A stretch of 64,000 nt of DNA from an uncultured Collinsella sp. GTDB taxonomy: Bacteria; Actinomycetota; Coriobacteriia; Coriobacteriales; Coriobacteriaceae. The translations under genes and the position numbers were made by a program. This document shows positions 22,549 to 32,129 of this stretch, one piece after another (the first letter of the stretch is position 1; every line of letters starts with the position of its first letter). A model generated the notes under the pieces. It searched no databases, was not told the DNA's origin, and saw nothing but the letters and a program-made list of their open reading frames with translations. The stretch covers positions 76,834 through 140,833 of the forward strand of contig CATYZE010000003.1 of assembly GCA_958415525.1 (NCBI GenBank), read 5' to 3'.

Positions 22549-25500
22549 ATGGGTAAGTACACGAGGGGTCTCTTGGCGGTGATACTTGCCGTAGTGCTGG
22601 TATTGCCAGCCGCAGCATTTGCCATGCTGCCCGAGGCCAACGCCAGGTCCAGCACAGGAATGGACGGACCGACAGTGAGCGGAACGGTCGTCGACCCCGA
22701 CACCAGCGGACGCTGGGAAAAATGGGCTGCCGGCCACAGCGGTAATAAAGTTACGACCCAAAACGTCGGCCGAATCTGGACCGACAAGACGGTCAAGGCA
22801 ACCGGAAAAGACGAAGCGTCAGACTTTTTGACTACGCTTTCGGCGATGTCCTCGACATCTAATTCGACCGTGACGGTCACCACACCACTCGACATTGTGA
22901 TGGTGCTGGATGCCTCTGGCTCGATGGATGATCATATGGGCGGAGGCGACAAGACCAAGCGTATTGATGCGCTGAAGAACGCTGCGAATAGCTTTATCGA
23001 TACCATCGCCAAGCAAAACGAGAGCATCGAGGGCGTCGATAAGCAGCATAGGGTTGCCATCGTTAAGTTCGCGGGCAATAAGACCGACGAGGTCGGCAAT
23101 GCTATTTATCGTGACGGAGGGTACTCATACAATTACACACAGGTAATGAAAGAGCTGACCTATTGTTCCGGCAGCAATGCGAATGACCTCAAGAACAATA
23201 CAATTAATAAAATTCAGCCTGCCGGTGCCACGCGCGCCGACTATGGTTTGCAGCTGGCCGCGAAGACGCTCGCTTCTGGCCGCGCGGACGCCAAGAAGAT
23301 CGTTGTGTTCTTTACCGACGGTACTCCAACGAGCCAAAGTAAGTTCGATTCTACAGTCGCCAACGCTGCTGTGACGGCTGCCAAGGAGATGAAGGACGGC
23401 AAAGCTACCGTCTATACCATCGGCATCTTTGATGGCGCGGATCCCAAAGCCAGTGTCGAAAAATCAACTACAAGCCAAGAGAATAAGTTCATGCAGGCCG
23501 TGTCGAGCAACTACCCCAATGCTACGGCATGGAACACTCACGGCACACGTGCGGATAATTCCGACTACTATAAGTCGGCGACCAATGCCGACGAGCTCAA
23601 GAAGGTCTTCGACGACATTTCAAAGGCCATTACGTCTGAAGCACCTCATCCGACCAAAATCCCTACGGGTTACGACGCGAACAAGTCCGGCTATGTTACG
23701 TTTACCGACGAGCTGGGCGACTTTATGCAGGTCGACGGCTTTACCGAAGCCATCATCAACGGTACGTCGTTTACCAAGACGAGCGAGACGTTCAACAAGG
23801 AAACCAATACCGACACCTATGAGTTTTCCGGCAAGGCAAAAGACCTGCTCATTACCGTGCAGCGTGCCGGTGACGATAATCCCCAGAAGGGCGATATCGT
23901 AACGGTCAGCATCCCTGCGTCGTTGATTCCGCAGAGCCACTTTAAGAACGAAGACGGCAAGCTCTCGGTCGACAGCGCTCAGCCTATCCGCGTGAAGTAC
24001 GCTTCGAGCGTGAAGAAAGCTGCGCTCGACAACCTGTTTACGCCCGAGAAAGTAACGGGGCTCAAGGATTACATCAAGAACAATACGACTGTTGCCAACG
24101 GCGCCAAGACCGTGAATTTCTACGCGAACAAGTGGAGCCGCGGCGAGCTGGGTGATACGGTTGCGACCTTTGAGCCAGCCGACACCAACCGCTACTACTA
24201 CTTCCAGAAGCAGACTCCTATTTACACGGATAAGGACTGTAAGCAGCCTGCAAAGAATTCGCTGACAGATACTGGCACCTATTACTACAAGGATGAGTTT
24301 GAGGAGCAGGGCGAGAACAGCGAGGCCAAGCGCGCCACCGACATCATTGAGTTTATCGGCGGCGACGCTGCGAAGTTCGACGGCGCTATTGTTGCTGACA
24401 AGGACGGTAACCTGTCGTTTAGCATCGGAACCGCGCGCCTAGCGTTTATTGACGAGCTCCATACCACCAAGGAGAGCGTGGGCGGCAACAACACTGGTAC
24501 CGCGACTGACGTTCTCAACCCCAAGTGGAACAACATGTCCGCCAAGGCCGCCGCGACGCACGTCAACTCCTACCTGGGCAACAACGGCAAGATCAGCTAT
24601 AAGTACGACATGACGCCGGCAACGGTGGACACCAAGGCGAGCTTTGGCTTGACCAAGGTGCTCGTGGGCCGCGACTGGACGAAGGAGGACAAGTTTGAGT
24701 TTGGGCTGACGTCCGAGGGCAACGCCCCGATGCCCGAGTCCGCGACTGCGACCGTGTTTGCGTCCGTGACCAAGGACGATCTGAATGACAAGGGCAAGGC
24801 GGCCATTAACTTCGGTACGATCGAATACGCCGCACCTGGAACGTATGTCTACAAGGTCAGCGAGAAGAACGCTGGGACCACGGTTGACGGCGTTGCCTAC
24901 AGCAAGAACGTCGCGGAGATCACCGTGACGGTGACGCCCAACAAGAAGGGCGAGCTCAGCGCTGACGTGAAGGTGACTTGGAGCGAAGCAGGCGAGAACG
25001 AGTTCAAGAACGTTTACACTGCGGAGCCTGTTGAGTCCAGCGTTACCGACAAGATTGACGTGACCAAGTCCCTGACCGGGCGCGATCTTGCGGCCGGCGA
25101 GTTCAGCTTTGAGCTGCTCGAAGTCGTGGACAAGGAAGATAAGCCTGTCGAGACCGTTACAAACGATGCCAACGGCAAGGTGACGTTCAGCGCCATCAAG
25201 TACACCGAGATCGGCCAGCATACCTACAAGCTGCGCGAGGTTCCGGGCGACGCCGGTGGCATAACCTACGACGGCACGACCTACATCATCGTGACGACCA
25301 TCAGCGATAACGGCAAGGGCCAGCTGGTTGCCACGCACGAGGTGAAGGGTGCCGAGGATCCCAAGAGCATCGAGTTCAAGAACGCTTACACCACGAATGC
25401 CGCCGAGGCATCGCTTGTGGGTATCAAGAACCTGCAGGCCGTCGACGGCCTGACCCCGGCTGACATCGCCGGCAAGTTCACCTTTACCGTGACCGGCGAA

Positions 25501-28500
25501 GAGGGTGCACCCATGCCCGTGAACGCGAGCGTGCACAACGGCGCCGACGGCAAGGTCGACTTTGGCAAGATCACCTTTACGCTCGACGGCCTTAACAAGG
25601 CTCTGGGCGAGAAGCCCGAGAAGCGCGAGCACACCTTTACCTACACCGTGACCGAGTCCGGCGAGGTCGCTGGCGTGACCAACGACGCCAAGCCGTCGCG
25701 CGAGGTTTCCTTCACCGTGACCGATGACGGCAAGGGCAATCTGCGCGTGTCCCGCAAGCCGGACGGCAACGCGGCCTTCACGTTCACTAATACCTATAAC
25801 GTGACGCCTGACAAGTTCAGCGTCACCGACCAGATCACCGCGACCAAGTCCCTGACCGGGCGCACGCTTGCCGCCGGCGAGTTCTCCTTCGAGCTGGTCG
25901 AGGGCGACAAGGTCGTCGCCAGGGGCACCAATGCCGCCGATGGCACGATCACCATGGACAAGGTCACCTACGACAAGCCCGGCAAGCATACCTACACGCT
26001 GCGCGAGGTCAACGGCGGAACCACCAGCAAGGGCATCACCTACAGTGACGCCAAGTTCACCATCGAGACCACCATTACCGACAACGGCGACGGCACCCTC
26101 AGCGCTACGCACGAGCTGAAGGGCGACAAGCCTGCGACCTTCGAGAACACCTACAGCGTGACCCCGACCTATGCAGACCTCGACTTTGACCTGAGCAAGG
26201 CCATCGACGGCCGCGACTGGACGGATGGGGACGAGTTCAGCTTTACCATCACTTCTCCTGACGGCGCCCCGCTGCCCGATCCCGCAACCGTGACCGTGAA
26301 CAAGCACGATGCGAAGGACGGCATCGCTGCCATCAAGTTCGGCAAGATTCACTACACGGCTGCCGGAACCTACAAGTACGAGATCCGCGAGAACGCGGGT
26401 AGCACGGTCGGCATGACGTATGATACTCATGTCGCGACCGCCGAAGTGACCGTGACCGAGAACGGCGAGGGCAACCTGAAAGCCAACGTCACCAAGAAGG
26501 AAAACGGACGCTTTACTAACAAGTACCGCACTGAGCTCGATTACGTCGCGGCCGGCGGTCTGTGGCTCAGCAAGTATCTGGACGGCCGCCCCATGACCGA
26601 GGGCCAGTTCACCTTTACCGTGACACCCGCTGACGACGCGTCGGCTAGCGCGCTCGGTCTGCTGCCCGGAGCCAACAACTTCAAGTCTCCTGCAGCGGCA
26701 GAGACAACAGTCGGCCTGATCGACATCTTGGCTGGTCATGAGGTTACATTTACGCAGGCTGACGCCGGCAAGACCTTCAAGTACACCGTGGCCGAGAAGA
26801 ACGACCACCAGCCCGGTTACACCTACGATGACGCCGTGCGCACCGTGACGATCGCCATCGCCGACGACACCGCCGGTACGCTCACTGCCACGACGACCGT
26901 CTCCGGTGGTCCCGAGGGCACGCATGAGACGGTCCACAAGAGCGGCGAGAACAAGGTCGAGAAGGCCCTGGTGCCGTTCCACAACAGCTACAGCGCGACG
27001 ACCAACACGCCTGGTGGCACCGCTGCTCAGGTTGTCGCAACTAAGACCCTGACCGGTCGCCCGATGGTCGATGGCGAGTTCTGGTTTGGTATCGCCTATC
27101 AGGGCGAGCTTGTGGAATACAAAAACCTCAAGCCCAACATCGGCGGGCACGTGAGCTTTGATGTGCTGCACTATGACACCAAGATGCTTGCTAATCTTGC
27201 GGCGGCTGGGCTTGCCCATCGTACCGATAAGGACGGCAAACTTGCTTGGACCATTAACTACACGGCCTACGAAGATTTATTCGGGCTGCCGAATGGCGTT
27301 TCCGCTACAACGTGGAGCTTTGGCTTTAAGGTTATCGTCGTCGACAACGGTGACGGTACCCTGACGGCAACGGTCGACTACGGTGGCGTTGAGCCCTTGT
27401 TCGAGAACGTCTATGGCGCCGATGCTGTTAACGCCGCGCTTGCCGGCACCAAGAAGCTCCAGGCTGCCGAGGGCCTGACCCCGGCCGACATCACGGGTAA
27501 GTTCACCTTTACCGTGACCGCCGACGAGGCGGGTGCCCCGATGCCCGAGCACGCGACCGCAACCAACGACGCGGCCGGCAACGTGGACTTTGGCAAGATC
27601 CACTTTACGCTTGAGGACCTCAACCGCGCCCTGGGCGTGACGGACGACGCAACCGACGAGGCCGAAGCCGATGAAGCCGAAGCCGATGAGGCGAATGCCG
27701 ATGAGGCAAAGACCGACGAGGCCGACGTTGACGTTAACGCTGATGAATCCGAGGACGAGAACGAGCCTGCCGCCGCTACTCCGCGCTCGCACACCTTTAC
27801 CTACACGGTGACCGAGTCCGGTAGCGTCCCTGGCGTGACCAACGACGCCAACGCCACGCGCAAGGTTTCCTACACCGTGACTGACGACAATGCCGGACAT
27901 CTGAGCGTCGTGCGCGAGGGCGACGACGGTGCGGCCTTCACGTTCACCAACACCTACAGCGTGACGCCCACCGATTCTGTGGTGACCGATCAGGTCAAGA
28001 CCGTCAAGCGCCTGACCGGACGCGACCTTGCAGCTGGAGAGTTCACGTTTGAGCTGCTCGAGGACGGCGTGACTGTCGCGAGCGGCACCAACGACGCCAA
28101 CGGTACCGTCACGCTGAGCCCGACCCACTACGAGGCACCCGGCACGCACACGTACACGCTGCGCGAGGCTTGCCCCAACGCGCTCGGCCTGTACAAGGGC
28201 GTCACCTATGATGGCGCGACCTACACCGTCGTGACCACCGTCTCCGACAACGGCGACGGCACGCTGACCGCGACGCACAAGCTCGATGGAACCGCCGAGT
28301 CGGCTGGCTTTACCAACAAGTATCACGCCATGCCCACGCAGGTTTCCATCGGCGCCATCAAGGTGCTCGAGGGCCGCGAGCTCAAGAAGGACGAGTTTAG
28401 CTTTAAGCTCGTTGGCGAGGACGTCGAGTCCACCGTCACCAACGATGCCGACGGCAAGATCAACTTCGACAAGTTCGAGTACGACGAGCCTGGTACGTAC

Positions 28501-28857
28501 GTCTACACCATCAGCGAGGTCAAGGGCGACGAGGCCGGCATGACCTACGACAAGTCCGTCTTTACCGCGACCGTCAACGTGGTCGATGACGGCGAGGGCA
28601 ACCTCAAGGCGAGCGTCGCCTATACCAAGGGCGACAAGAGCGTCGAGGGCATCGTGTTCAACAACACGTACAAGAAGCCCGAAACGCCCGTGCCGACGCC
28701 CGACCCCGGTACGTCCAAGACCGTGACGAACATCGTCAAGACGGTCAAGGGCTTCCTGCCCACCACGGGTGACCAGCAGGCAGCCGCGCTCCTCATGGCG
28801 TTTGTCGTCGCCATGTCCGGCGTCGGTGCCCTGATCTGGGGCATCCGTAAGCGCTAG
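22549..28857 (+). CDS. giant LPXTG-anchored surface protein: VWA domain plus about ten pilin-type isopeptide domains
   Basis: A 2102-residue cell-wall protein. Signal peptide about 1-32 (LLAVILAVVLVLPAAAFA). Residues about 110-330 are a von Willebrand A domain with a complete-looking MIDAS (DASGS at 121, later FFTDGTP). After a linking region, about ten Spy0128/FctA-like modules run from about 690 to 2050. Each has a Lys near LTGR, a Glu in YTLRE or YKVSE and an Asn in FTNTY, the triad forming Lys-Asn isopeptide bonds. FLPTTGD near 2070, a hydrophobic helix and RKR give the sortase anchor. Modules near 960-1170 and 1625-1860 are close copies, indicating segmental duplication; the second contains an acidic insert (ADEAEADEANADEAKTDEAD). 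No sortase or pilin partner adjoins it. Probable adhesin. Confidence 0.95.
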   Translation: MGKYTRGLLAVILAVVLVLPAAAFAMLPEANARSSTGMDGPTVSGTVVDPDTSGRWEKWAAGHSGNKVTTQNVGRIWTDKTVKATGKDEASDFLTTLSAMSSTSNSTVTVTTPLDIVMVLDASGSMDDHMGGGDKTKRIDALKNAANSFIDTIAKQNESIEGVDKQHRVAIVKFAGNKTDEVGNAIYRDGGYSYNYTQVMKELTYCSGSNANDLKNNTINKIQPAGATRADYGLQLAAKTLASGRADAKKIVVFFTDGTPTSQSKFDSTVANAAVTAAKEMKDGKATVYTIGIFDGADPKASVEKSTTSQENKFMQAVSSNYPNATAWNTHGTRADNSDYYKSATNADELKKVFDDISKAITSEAPHPTKIPTGYDANKSGYVTFTDELGDFMQVDGFTEAIINGTSFTKTSETFNKETNTDTYEFSGKAKDLLITVQRAGDDNPQKGDIVTVSIPASLIPQSHFKNEDGKLSVDSAQPIRVKYASSVKKAALDNLFTPEKVTGLKDYIKNNTTVANGAKTVNFYANKWSRGELGDTVATFEPADTNRYYYFQKQTPIYTDKDCKQPAKNSLTDTGTYYYKDEFEEQGENSEAKRATDIIEFIGGDAAKFDGAIVADKDGNLSFSIGTARLAFIDELHTTKESVGGNNTGTATDVLNPKWNNMSAKAAATHVNSYLGNNGKISYKYDMTPATVDTKASFGLTKVLVGRDWTKEDKFEFGLTSEGNAPMPESATATVFASVTKDDLNDKGKAAINFGTIEYAAPGTYVYKVSEKNAGTTVDGVAYSKNVAEITVTVTPNKKGELSADVKVTWSEAGENEFKNVYTAEPVESSVTDKIDVTKSLTGRDLAAGEFSFELLEVVDKEDKPVETVTNDANGKVTFSAIKYTEIGQHTYKLREVPGDAGGITYDGTTYIIVTTISDNGKGQLVATHEVKGAEDPKSIEFKNAYTTNAAEASLVGIKNLQAVDGLTPADIAGKFTFTVTGEEGAPMPVNASVHNGADGKVDFGKITFTLDGLNKALGEKPEKREHTFTYTVTESGEVAGVTNDAKPSREVSFTVTDDGKGNLRVSRKPDGNAAFTFTNTYNVTPDKFSVTDQITATKSLTGRTLAAGEFSFELVEGDKVVARGTNAADGTITMDKVTYDKPGKHTYTLREVNGGTTSKGITYSDAKFTIETTITDNGDGTLSATHELKGDKPATFENTYSVTPTYADLDFDLSKAIDGRDWTDGDEFSFTITSPDGAPLPDPATVTVNKHDAKDGIAAIKFGKIHYTAAGTYKYEIRENAGSTVGMTYDTHVATAEVTVTENGEGNLKANVTKKENGRFTNKYRTELDYVAAGGLWLSKYLDGRPMTEGQFTFTVTPADDASASALGLLPGANNFKSPAAAETTVGLIDILAGHEVTFTQADAGKTFKYTVAEKNDHQPGYTYDDAVRTVTIAIADDTAGTLTATTTVSGGPEGTHETVHKSGENKVEKALVPFHNSYSATTNTPGGTAAQVVATKTLTGRPMVDGEFWFGIAYQGELVEYKNLKPNIGGHVSFDVLHYDTKMLANLAAAGLAHRTDKDGKLAWTINYTAYEDLFGLPNGVSATTWSFGFKVIVVDNGDGTLTATVDYGGVEPLFENVYGADAVNAALAGTKKLQAAEGLTPADITGKFTFTVTADEAGAPMPEHATATNDAAGNVDFGKIHFTLEDLNRALGVTDDATDEAEADEAEADEANADEAKTDEADVDVNADESEDENEPAAATPRSHTFTYTVTESGSVPGVTNDANATRKVSYTVTDDNAGHLSVVREGDDGAAFTFTNTYSVTPTDSVVTDQVKTVKRLTGRDLAAGEFTFELLEDGVTVASGTNDANGTVTLSPTHYEAPGTHTYTLREACPNALGLYKGVTYDGATYTVVTTVSDNGDGTLTATHKLDGTAESAGFTNKYHAMPTQVSIGAIKVLEGRELKKDEFSFKLVGEDVESTVTNDADGKINFDKFEYDEPGTYVYTISEVKGDEAGMTYDKSVFTATVNVVDDGEGNLKASVAYTKGDKSVEGIVFNNTYKKPETPVPTPDPGTSKTVTNIVKTVKGFLPTTGDQQAAALLMAFVVAMSGVGALIWGIRKR

Positions 28858-28870
28858 GCAAACTGACAGC

Positions 28871-28893
28871 GCCCGGGGCCAAGGGCCCCGGGC
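28871..28893 (+). terminator. hairpin behind the adhesin gene
   Basis: GCCCGGGGCC AAG GGCCCCGGGC, a 10-bp perfect stem 13 nt after the stop, without a T tract. Confidence 0.65.
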
Positions 28894-28935
28894 CGCTGGC
28901 GGGGAGCCAAAAACATAGCCCCCACCCCACCCCCA

Positions 28936-28975
28936 GCCGCCACGGAGGCATCTCCCTCCTCCGTGGCGGCACTTT
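28936..28975 (+). terminator. Rho-independent terminator
   Basis: Thirteen-bp stem GCCGCCACGGAGG / CCTCCGTGGCGGC followed by ACTTTTG; the stronger of two hairpins behind the adhesin gene. Confidence 0.85.
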
Positions 28976-28992
28976 TGTGCGACTGCTCTATA

Positions 28993-29059
28993 AGTTGCGG
29001 TGAAAAACGGACTGGTTGGCGGCCCGAGGGGGCACAGCAGTCCGTATTTCACCGCAACT
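28993..29059. repeat. 67-bp hairpin element with 21-bp arms
   Basis: AGTTGCGGTGAAAAACGGACT and its complement pair at 20 of 21 positions around a 25-nt loop. It lies 20 bp beyond the end of the response-regulator gene and may terminate that minus-strand transcript, but the arms are far longer than needed for that. Confidence 0.75.
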
Positions 29060-29078
29060 GAGTCGCCGATTCTTTGAG

Positions 29079-29708
29079 TTACCCTCGCAGGTAGGCGATG
29101 GCGATTTGGGTGCGGTTGCGTAGGCCCATTTTGGCCAGGATCGAGCTGATGTGGTTTCGCACGGTGCCTTCGCCCATATAGGCCGTGGCGGCAATTTCCT
29201 TGTTGTCGAGTCCGCGCGCAATGAGCTCGGCGACCTCGAACTCGCGGTCGGTCAGGCCGGCAAAGGCTGCGGGCCGGCGGGGCGTGCCGGCCTCGACGTC
29301 CGTCCCATCAAAATCGACGTCCTCAATTGCCTTGCCCTCAAGCACGCGTTTGCCATCCATGACCTGCGCCAACGCTGGCGGAATGGCGGCGACATCGGTC
29401 TTGATCAGGTAGCCGCGGGCGCCCAGCTTGAGCGCCGACACAATGTACTCGTCATCCGAAAACGTGGTCAAGAACACCACGCGTGCCGCGGGGTCGCGCT
29501 CGAGAATCTCGCGTGCCGCCGAAAGCCCGTCGCGCCCTGGCATCTGGATATCGAGTAGCGCGATATCGGGCGCATGCTCGGCGTAGAGCGCGACCGCGTC
29601 GTTGCCGTCGGCGCCGGTGCCCACGACTTCTATCTGCGGCTGGGCACCCAGGATAATCTTGAGCGAATCGACCACCAGGCGGTCGTCGTCGACAACAATG
29701 AGCCTCAT
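29079..29708 (-). CDS. response regulator, NarL/LuxR family
   Basis: A 209-residue two-component regulator. Receiver domain 1-120 with acidic pocket D7-D9, phospho-acceptor Asp53 (LLDIQMPG), LTTFSDD and LIKTD. A LuxR-type HTH occupies about 145-209 (LTDREFEVAELIARGLDNKE, then GTVRNHISSILAKMGL). It overlaps its histidine kinase by four bases (ATGA), so the pair is co-translated. It is divergent from an ABC-2 transporter operon, a standard arrangement for sensing and export of antimicrobial peptides or drugs; the dyad at 30966 lies between them. The ligand is unknown. Confidence 0.96.
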   Translation of the reverse strand: MRLIVVDDDRLVVDSLKIILGAQPQIEVVGTGADGNDAVALYAEHAPDIALLDIQMPGRDGLSAAREILERDPAARVVFLTTFSDDEYIVSALKLGARGYLIKTDVAAIPPALAQVMDGKRVLEGKAIEDVDFDGTDVEAGTPRRPAAFAGLTDREFEVAELIARGLDNKEIAATAYMGEGTVRNHISSILAKMGLRNRTQIAIAYLRG

Positions 29709-30850
29709 CGGGCCTCATCTCCTTGCTGTTTGGGGACGGTGGCAAACACGCGCCAGCCGGGGGCGCCGGCGTGCGGCCCGGCGGTAAAGGTCCCGCCAAG
29801 CGCCTCGACGCGTTCGCGCATGGAGCCGAGCCCCATGCCTTCTGCGGCGTTGCGGCTGTTCGCCGGGGTCGCGCCCGCGCCGTCGTCGGTGACGATGAGC
29901 TGGTAAAACGACGGATGCTCCATGCATCGCACGGTAACGTTTTGAGCGCGGGCGTGGCGCATGGTGTTGGAGAGCGCCTCGCGCAGGATCGCCGCAAAGC
30001 AGTTGACGACGTTGGCGGGTGCATGTTCGGCCAAAACCTCAAGTTCAATCTGCGGACCGCCGTCCGAGCGCGCGTCCTTAACGATGCGTTCGAGCTGCAC
30101 GGAGAGATTGGCCGCGTTGTCGTTGAGCGCGTGGACGCTGGTGCGCACGAGCTGAAGCGCCTCATCAACGGTGTGCTTGATGTCGGCAAAATCGGCGGCG
30201 ACGCCGGGCTCGTTGGCATGGACCACGCGCAGGGCCTCGGTTTGCAGCGAGGCGCGCGTGAGCTGGTGACCGACGTTGTCGTGGATCTCGCGCGCGATGC
30301 GGGCGCGTTCGGCAAGCGTCGCGAGCTCGACTTCGTAGTCCTGGCGGTCGGCAAGGTCGCGGTTGCGCGCTTCGAGCGCCAGGGCGCGTTCTTGCAGCTT
30401 ATCGCGGGTGCGGCGCATGCGCTCCTGTTCGTGCTCCAACTGCGCGGTGCGCAGCGACAACAAGGTGGCGGCGACCGAAAGGATGGCGGTCAACAGGAGC
30501 GTTCGGGCGGTGAGCGCACCGCTGCGAAGGCCCGCGACGAGTGAGAAGGCAAAGGTGATGCCAATTCCCAGCGCAGGCCAGACGTGCTCACGGCGCACGC
30601 GTCGCGCGATGTCATAGAAGGCGAGGGGTGCAAACGGAGCAAACGACGGCGCAAAGACGGCCACCATAATGTAAGCGTAGCTCGCGGCCTCGCTGGCGCG
30701 ACGGGCGCGTTCTCCCTGCGCGACCTCGGCCAGCGCGGCGATGACAACGCCAAGGCAAAACGCTGCGACCAAGCGGGCATCCACGGCAAGGCCCAAGGCG
30801 GCCGCGATGCAGCACGCCAGCACGATCGATTTGTCGAATAGCCTGTTCAT
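29705..30850 (-). CDS. sensor histidine kinase, HisKA_3 (NarX/DesK-like) type
   Basis: A 381-residue membrane kinase. Five or so hydrophobic segments fill residues 5-135, followed by a coiled coil (LEHEQERMRRTRDKLQERAL). The dimerisation helix carries the phospho-acceptor His190 in REIHDNVGHQL. A GHKL ATPase domain covers about 270-375 (REALSNTMRHA, TDDGAGA, GMGLGSMRERVEALGG). There is almost no extracellular loop, so the signal is probably sensed within the membrane or through the partner ABC transporter. No strong ribosome-binding site precedes the ATG at 30850. Confidence 0.95.
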   Translation of the reverse strand: MNRLFDKSIVLACCIAAALGLAVDARLVAAFCLGVVIAALAEVAQGERARRASEAASYAYIMVAVFAPSFAPFAPLAFYDIARRVRREHVWPALGIGITFAFSLVAGLRSGALTARTLLLTAILSVAATLLSLRTAQLEHEQERMRRTRDKLQERALALEARNRDLADRQDYEVELATLAERARIAREIHDNVGHQLTRASLQTEALRVVHANEPGVAADFADIKHTVDEALQLVRTSVHALNDNAANLSVQLERIVKDARSDGGPQIELEVLAEHAPANVVNCFAAILREALSNTMRHARAQNVTVRCMEHPSFYQLIVTDDGAGATPANSRNAAEGMGLGSMRERVEALGGTFTAGPHAGAPGWRVFATVPKQQGDEAR

Positions 30851-30965
30851 ACGGGTATTGTACGCGATGGCGCGCGCGGGGGAGGCCCCACCGGGAGCAA
30901 CCGTGACATTTGTCCCAGCAAGGGGGACCGCGACTATATCTCGCCGACAATCATTTCACCTGAAC

Positions 30966-31015
30966 ATTTTTGATAGCTGTATCTATCATTTTTGCTAGAT
31001 ACAACTATCAAAAAT
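30966..31015. promoter_or_regulatory. 20-bp-arm dyad between the two-component system and the ABC operon
   Basis: ATTTTTGATAGCTGTATCTA and TAGATACAACTATCAAAAAT pair at 19 of 20 positions around 10 nt. TATC/GATA words continue to 31033. It is an AT-rich island in GC-rich DNA, placed in the divergent control region. Likely an operator, perhaps bound by the adjacent response regulator; a transcribed hairpin is the alternative. Confidence 0.6.
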
Positions 31016-31180
31016 GATAGATAGACCTATCGACGGGGGATATGGCTGCGCCCGCAACCGTGTAAAACCCTCCTTGCGTGACGCCGGCCCCCGCACTCGT
31101 GACAAAGCTCACTGGTGCGGCCCGCCCGCTCCTGCGATGATGCAATCGTACCGGGCCGCAATCAACGGAAGGGCCGCCTC

Positions 31181-32119
31181 ATGACAGACATCGTCCACGT
31201 CGAAAACCTCGTCAAGCGCTACGACGACCTTATCGCGCTCGACCACTTTAACCTGAACATCGCCCCTGGCGAGATCTTTGGCTTGCTCGGCCCCAACGGC
31301 TCGGGCAAGACCACGTCCATCAACTGTATCTTGCAGCTGCTCGCCTACGACAAGGGCACCATCGAGCTGTTCGGCGAGCCCATGACGCCCGCCCGCTATG
31401 ACCTTAAGCGTCGCATTGGCGTGGTGCCGCAGCAGGTGGCGGTGTTCGACGAGCTCACCGTGCGCGAGAACATCGATTATTTCTGCAGCCTCTACGTCAA
31501 CGATCGCAAGCGCCGCCGCGCGTTGGTGGACGAGGCGATCGACTTTGTCGGCCTGGGCGACTTTACGAAGTTCCGCCCCGGCAAGCTCTCGGGCGGCCTG
31601 GCGCGTCGTCTGAACATTGCCTGCGGCATCGCGCACAAGCCCGAGCTCATCTTTTTTGACGAGCCCACGGTGGCGGTCGATCCGCAAAGCCGCAACGCCA
31701 TCCTGGAGGGCATCTGCCGCCTGCGCGACGAGGGCGCCACGGTGGTGTATACCAGCCACTACATGGAGGAAGTCGAGCAGATCTGCAGCCGCATCATGAT
31801 TATGGACGGCGGGCGCGTGCTGGCGCAGGGCACCAACGACGAGCTCAAGCGCATGATCCAGATGGGCGAGAAAATCGTGATTGAGGTCGGTGAGGTGCCG
31901 AGCGCGGCACTCGCTGCCGTTGCGAGTCTGCCGCATGTCCTGGACTTGGCGGCGACGGCGGGCCAGCTCACGTTCTCGTGCGAGGCGAGCCCGCATAACC
32001 TGACCGACATCCTCGACGCGCTGCGCTCGCATGACGTGGCGCTCGGCCGCATCTACTCCGAGCCGCCGACCCTCAACGACGTGTTCCTCGAGATCACCGG
32101 CCGCGAGCTGCGTGACTAG
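31181..32119 (+). CDS. ABC transporter ATP-binding protein (drug/peptide export type)
   Basis: A 312-residue ATPase with Walker A GPNGSGKTTS, Q-loop VVPQQVAVFDELTVREN, signature LSGGLARRLNIACG (LSGG followed by L rather than Q), Walker B LIFFDEPT and the switch histidine in TSHYMEE. A C-terminal regulatory domain of about 90 residues is typical of CcmA/DrrA-like exporters. I start at the ATG at 31181; longer in-frame starts lack the family N terminus. The next gene begins 10 nt downstream, giving an operon of one ATPase with two permeases. Divergent from the two-component system, suggesting inducible export. Confidence 0.95.
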   Translation: MTDIVHVENLVKRYDDLIALDHFNLNIAPGEIFGLLGPNGSGKTTSINCILQLLAYDKGTIELFGEPMTPARYDLKRRIGVVPQQVAVFDELTVRENIDYFCSLYVNDRKRRRALVDEAIDFVGLGDFTKFRPGKLSGGLARRLNIACGIAHKPELIFFDEPTVAVDPQSRNAILEGICRLRDEGATVVYTSHYMEEVEQICSRIMIMDGGRVLAQGTNDELKRMIQMGEKIVIEVGEVPSAALAAVASLPHVLDLAATAGQLTFSCEASPHNLTDILDALRSHDVALGRIYSEPPTLNDVFLEITGRELRD

Positions 32120-32129
32120 GAGGGCGGCC

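Noticed and set aside
24439..27219. 926-residue open frame on the minus strand inside the adhesin gene
   Set aside because: It mirrors the codon periodicity of the plus-strand gene, has no ribosome-binding site or domain resemblance, and the plus frame is a clear multidomain surface protein.
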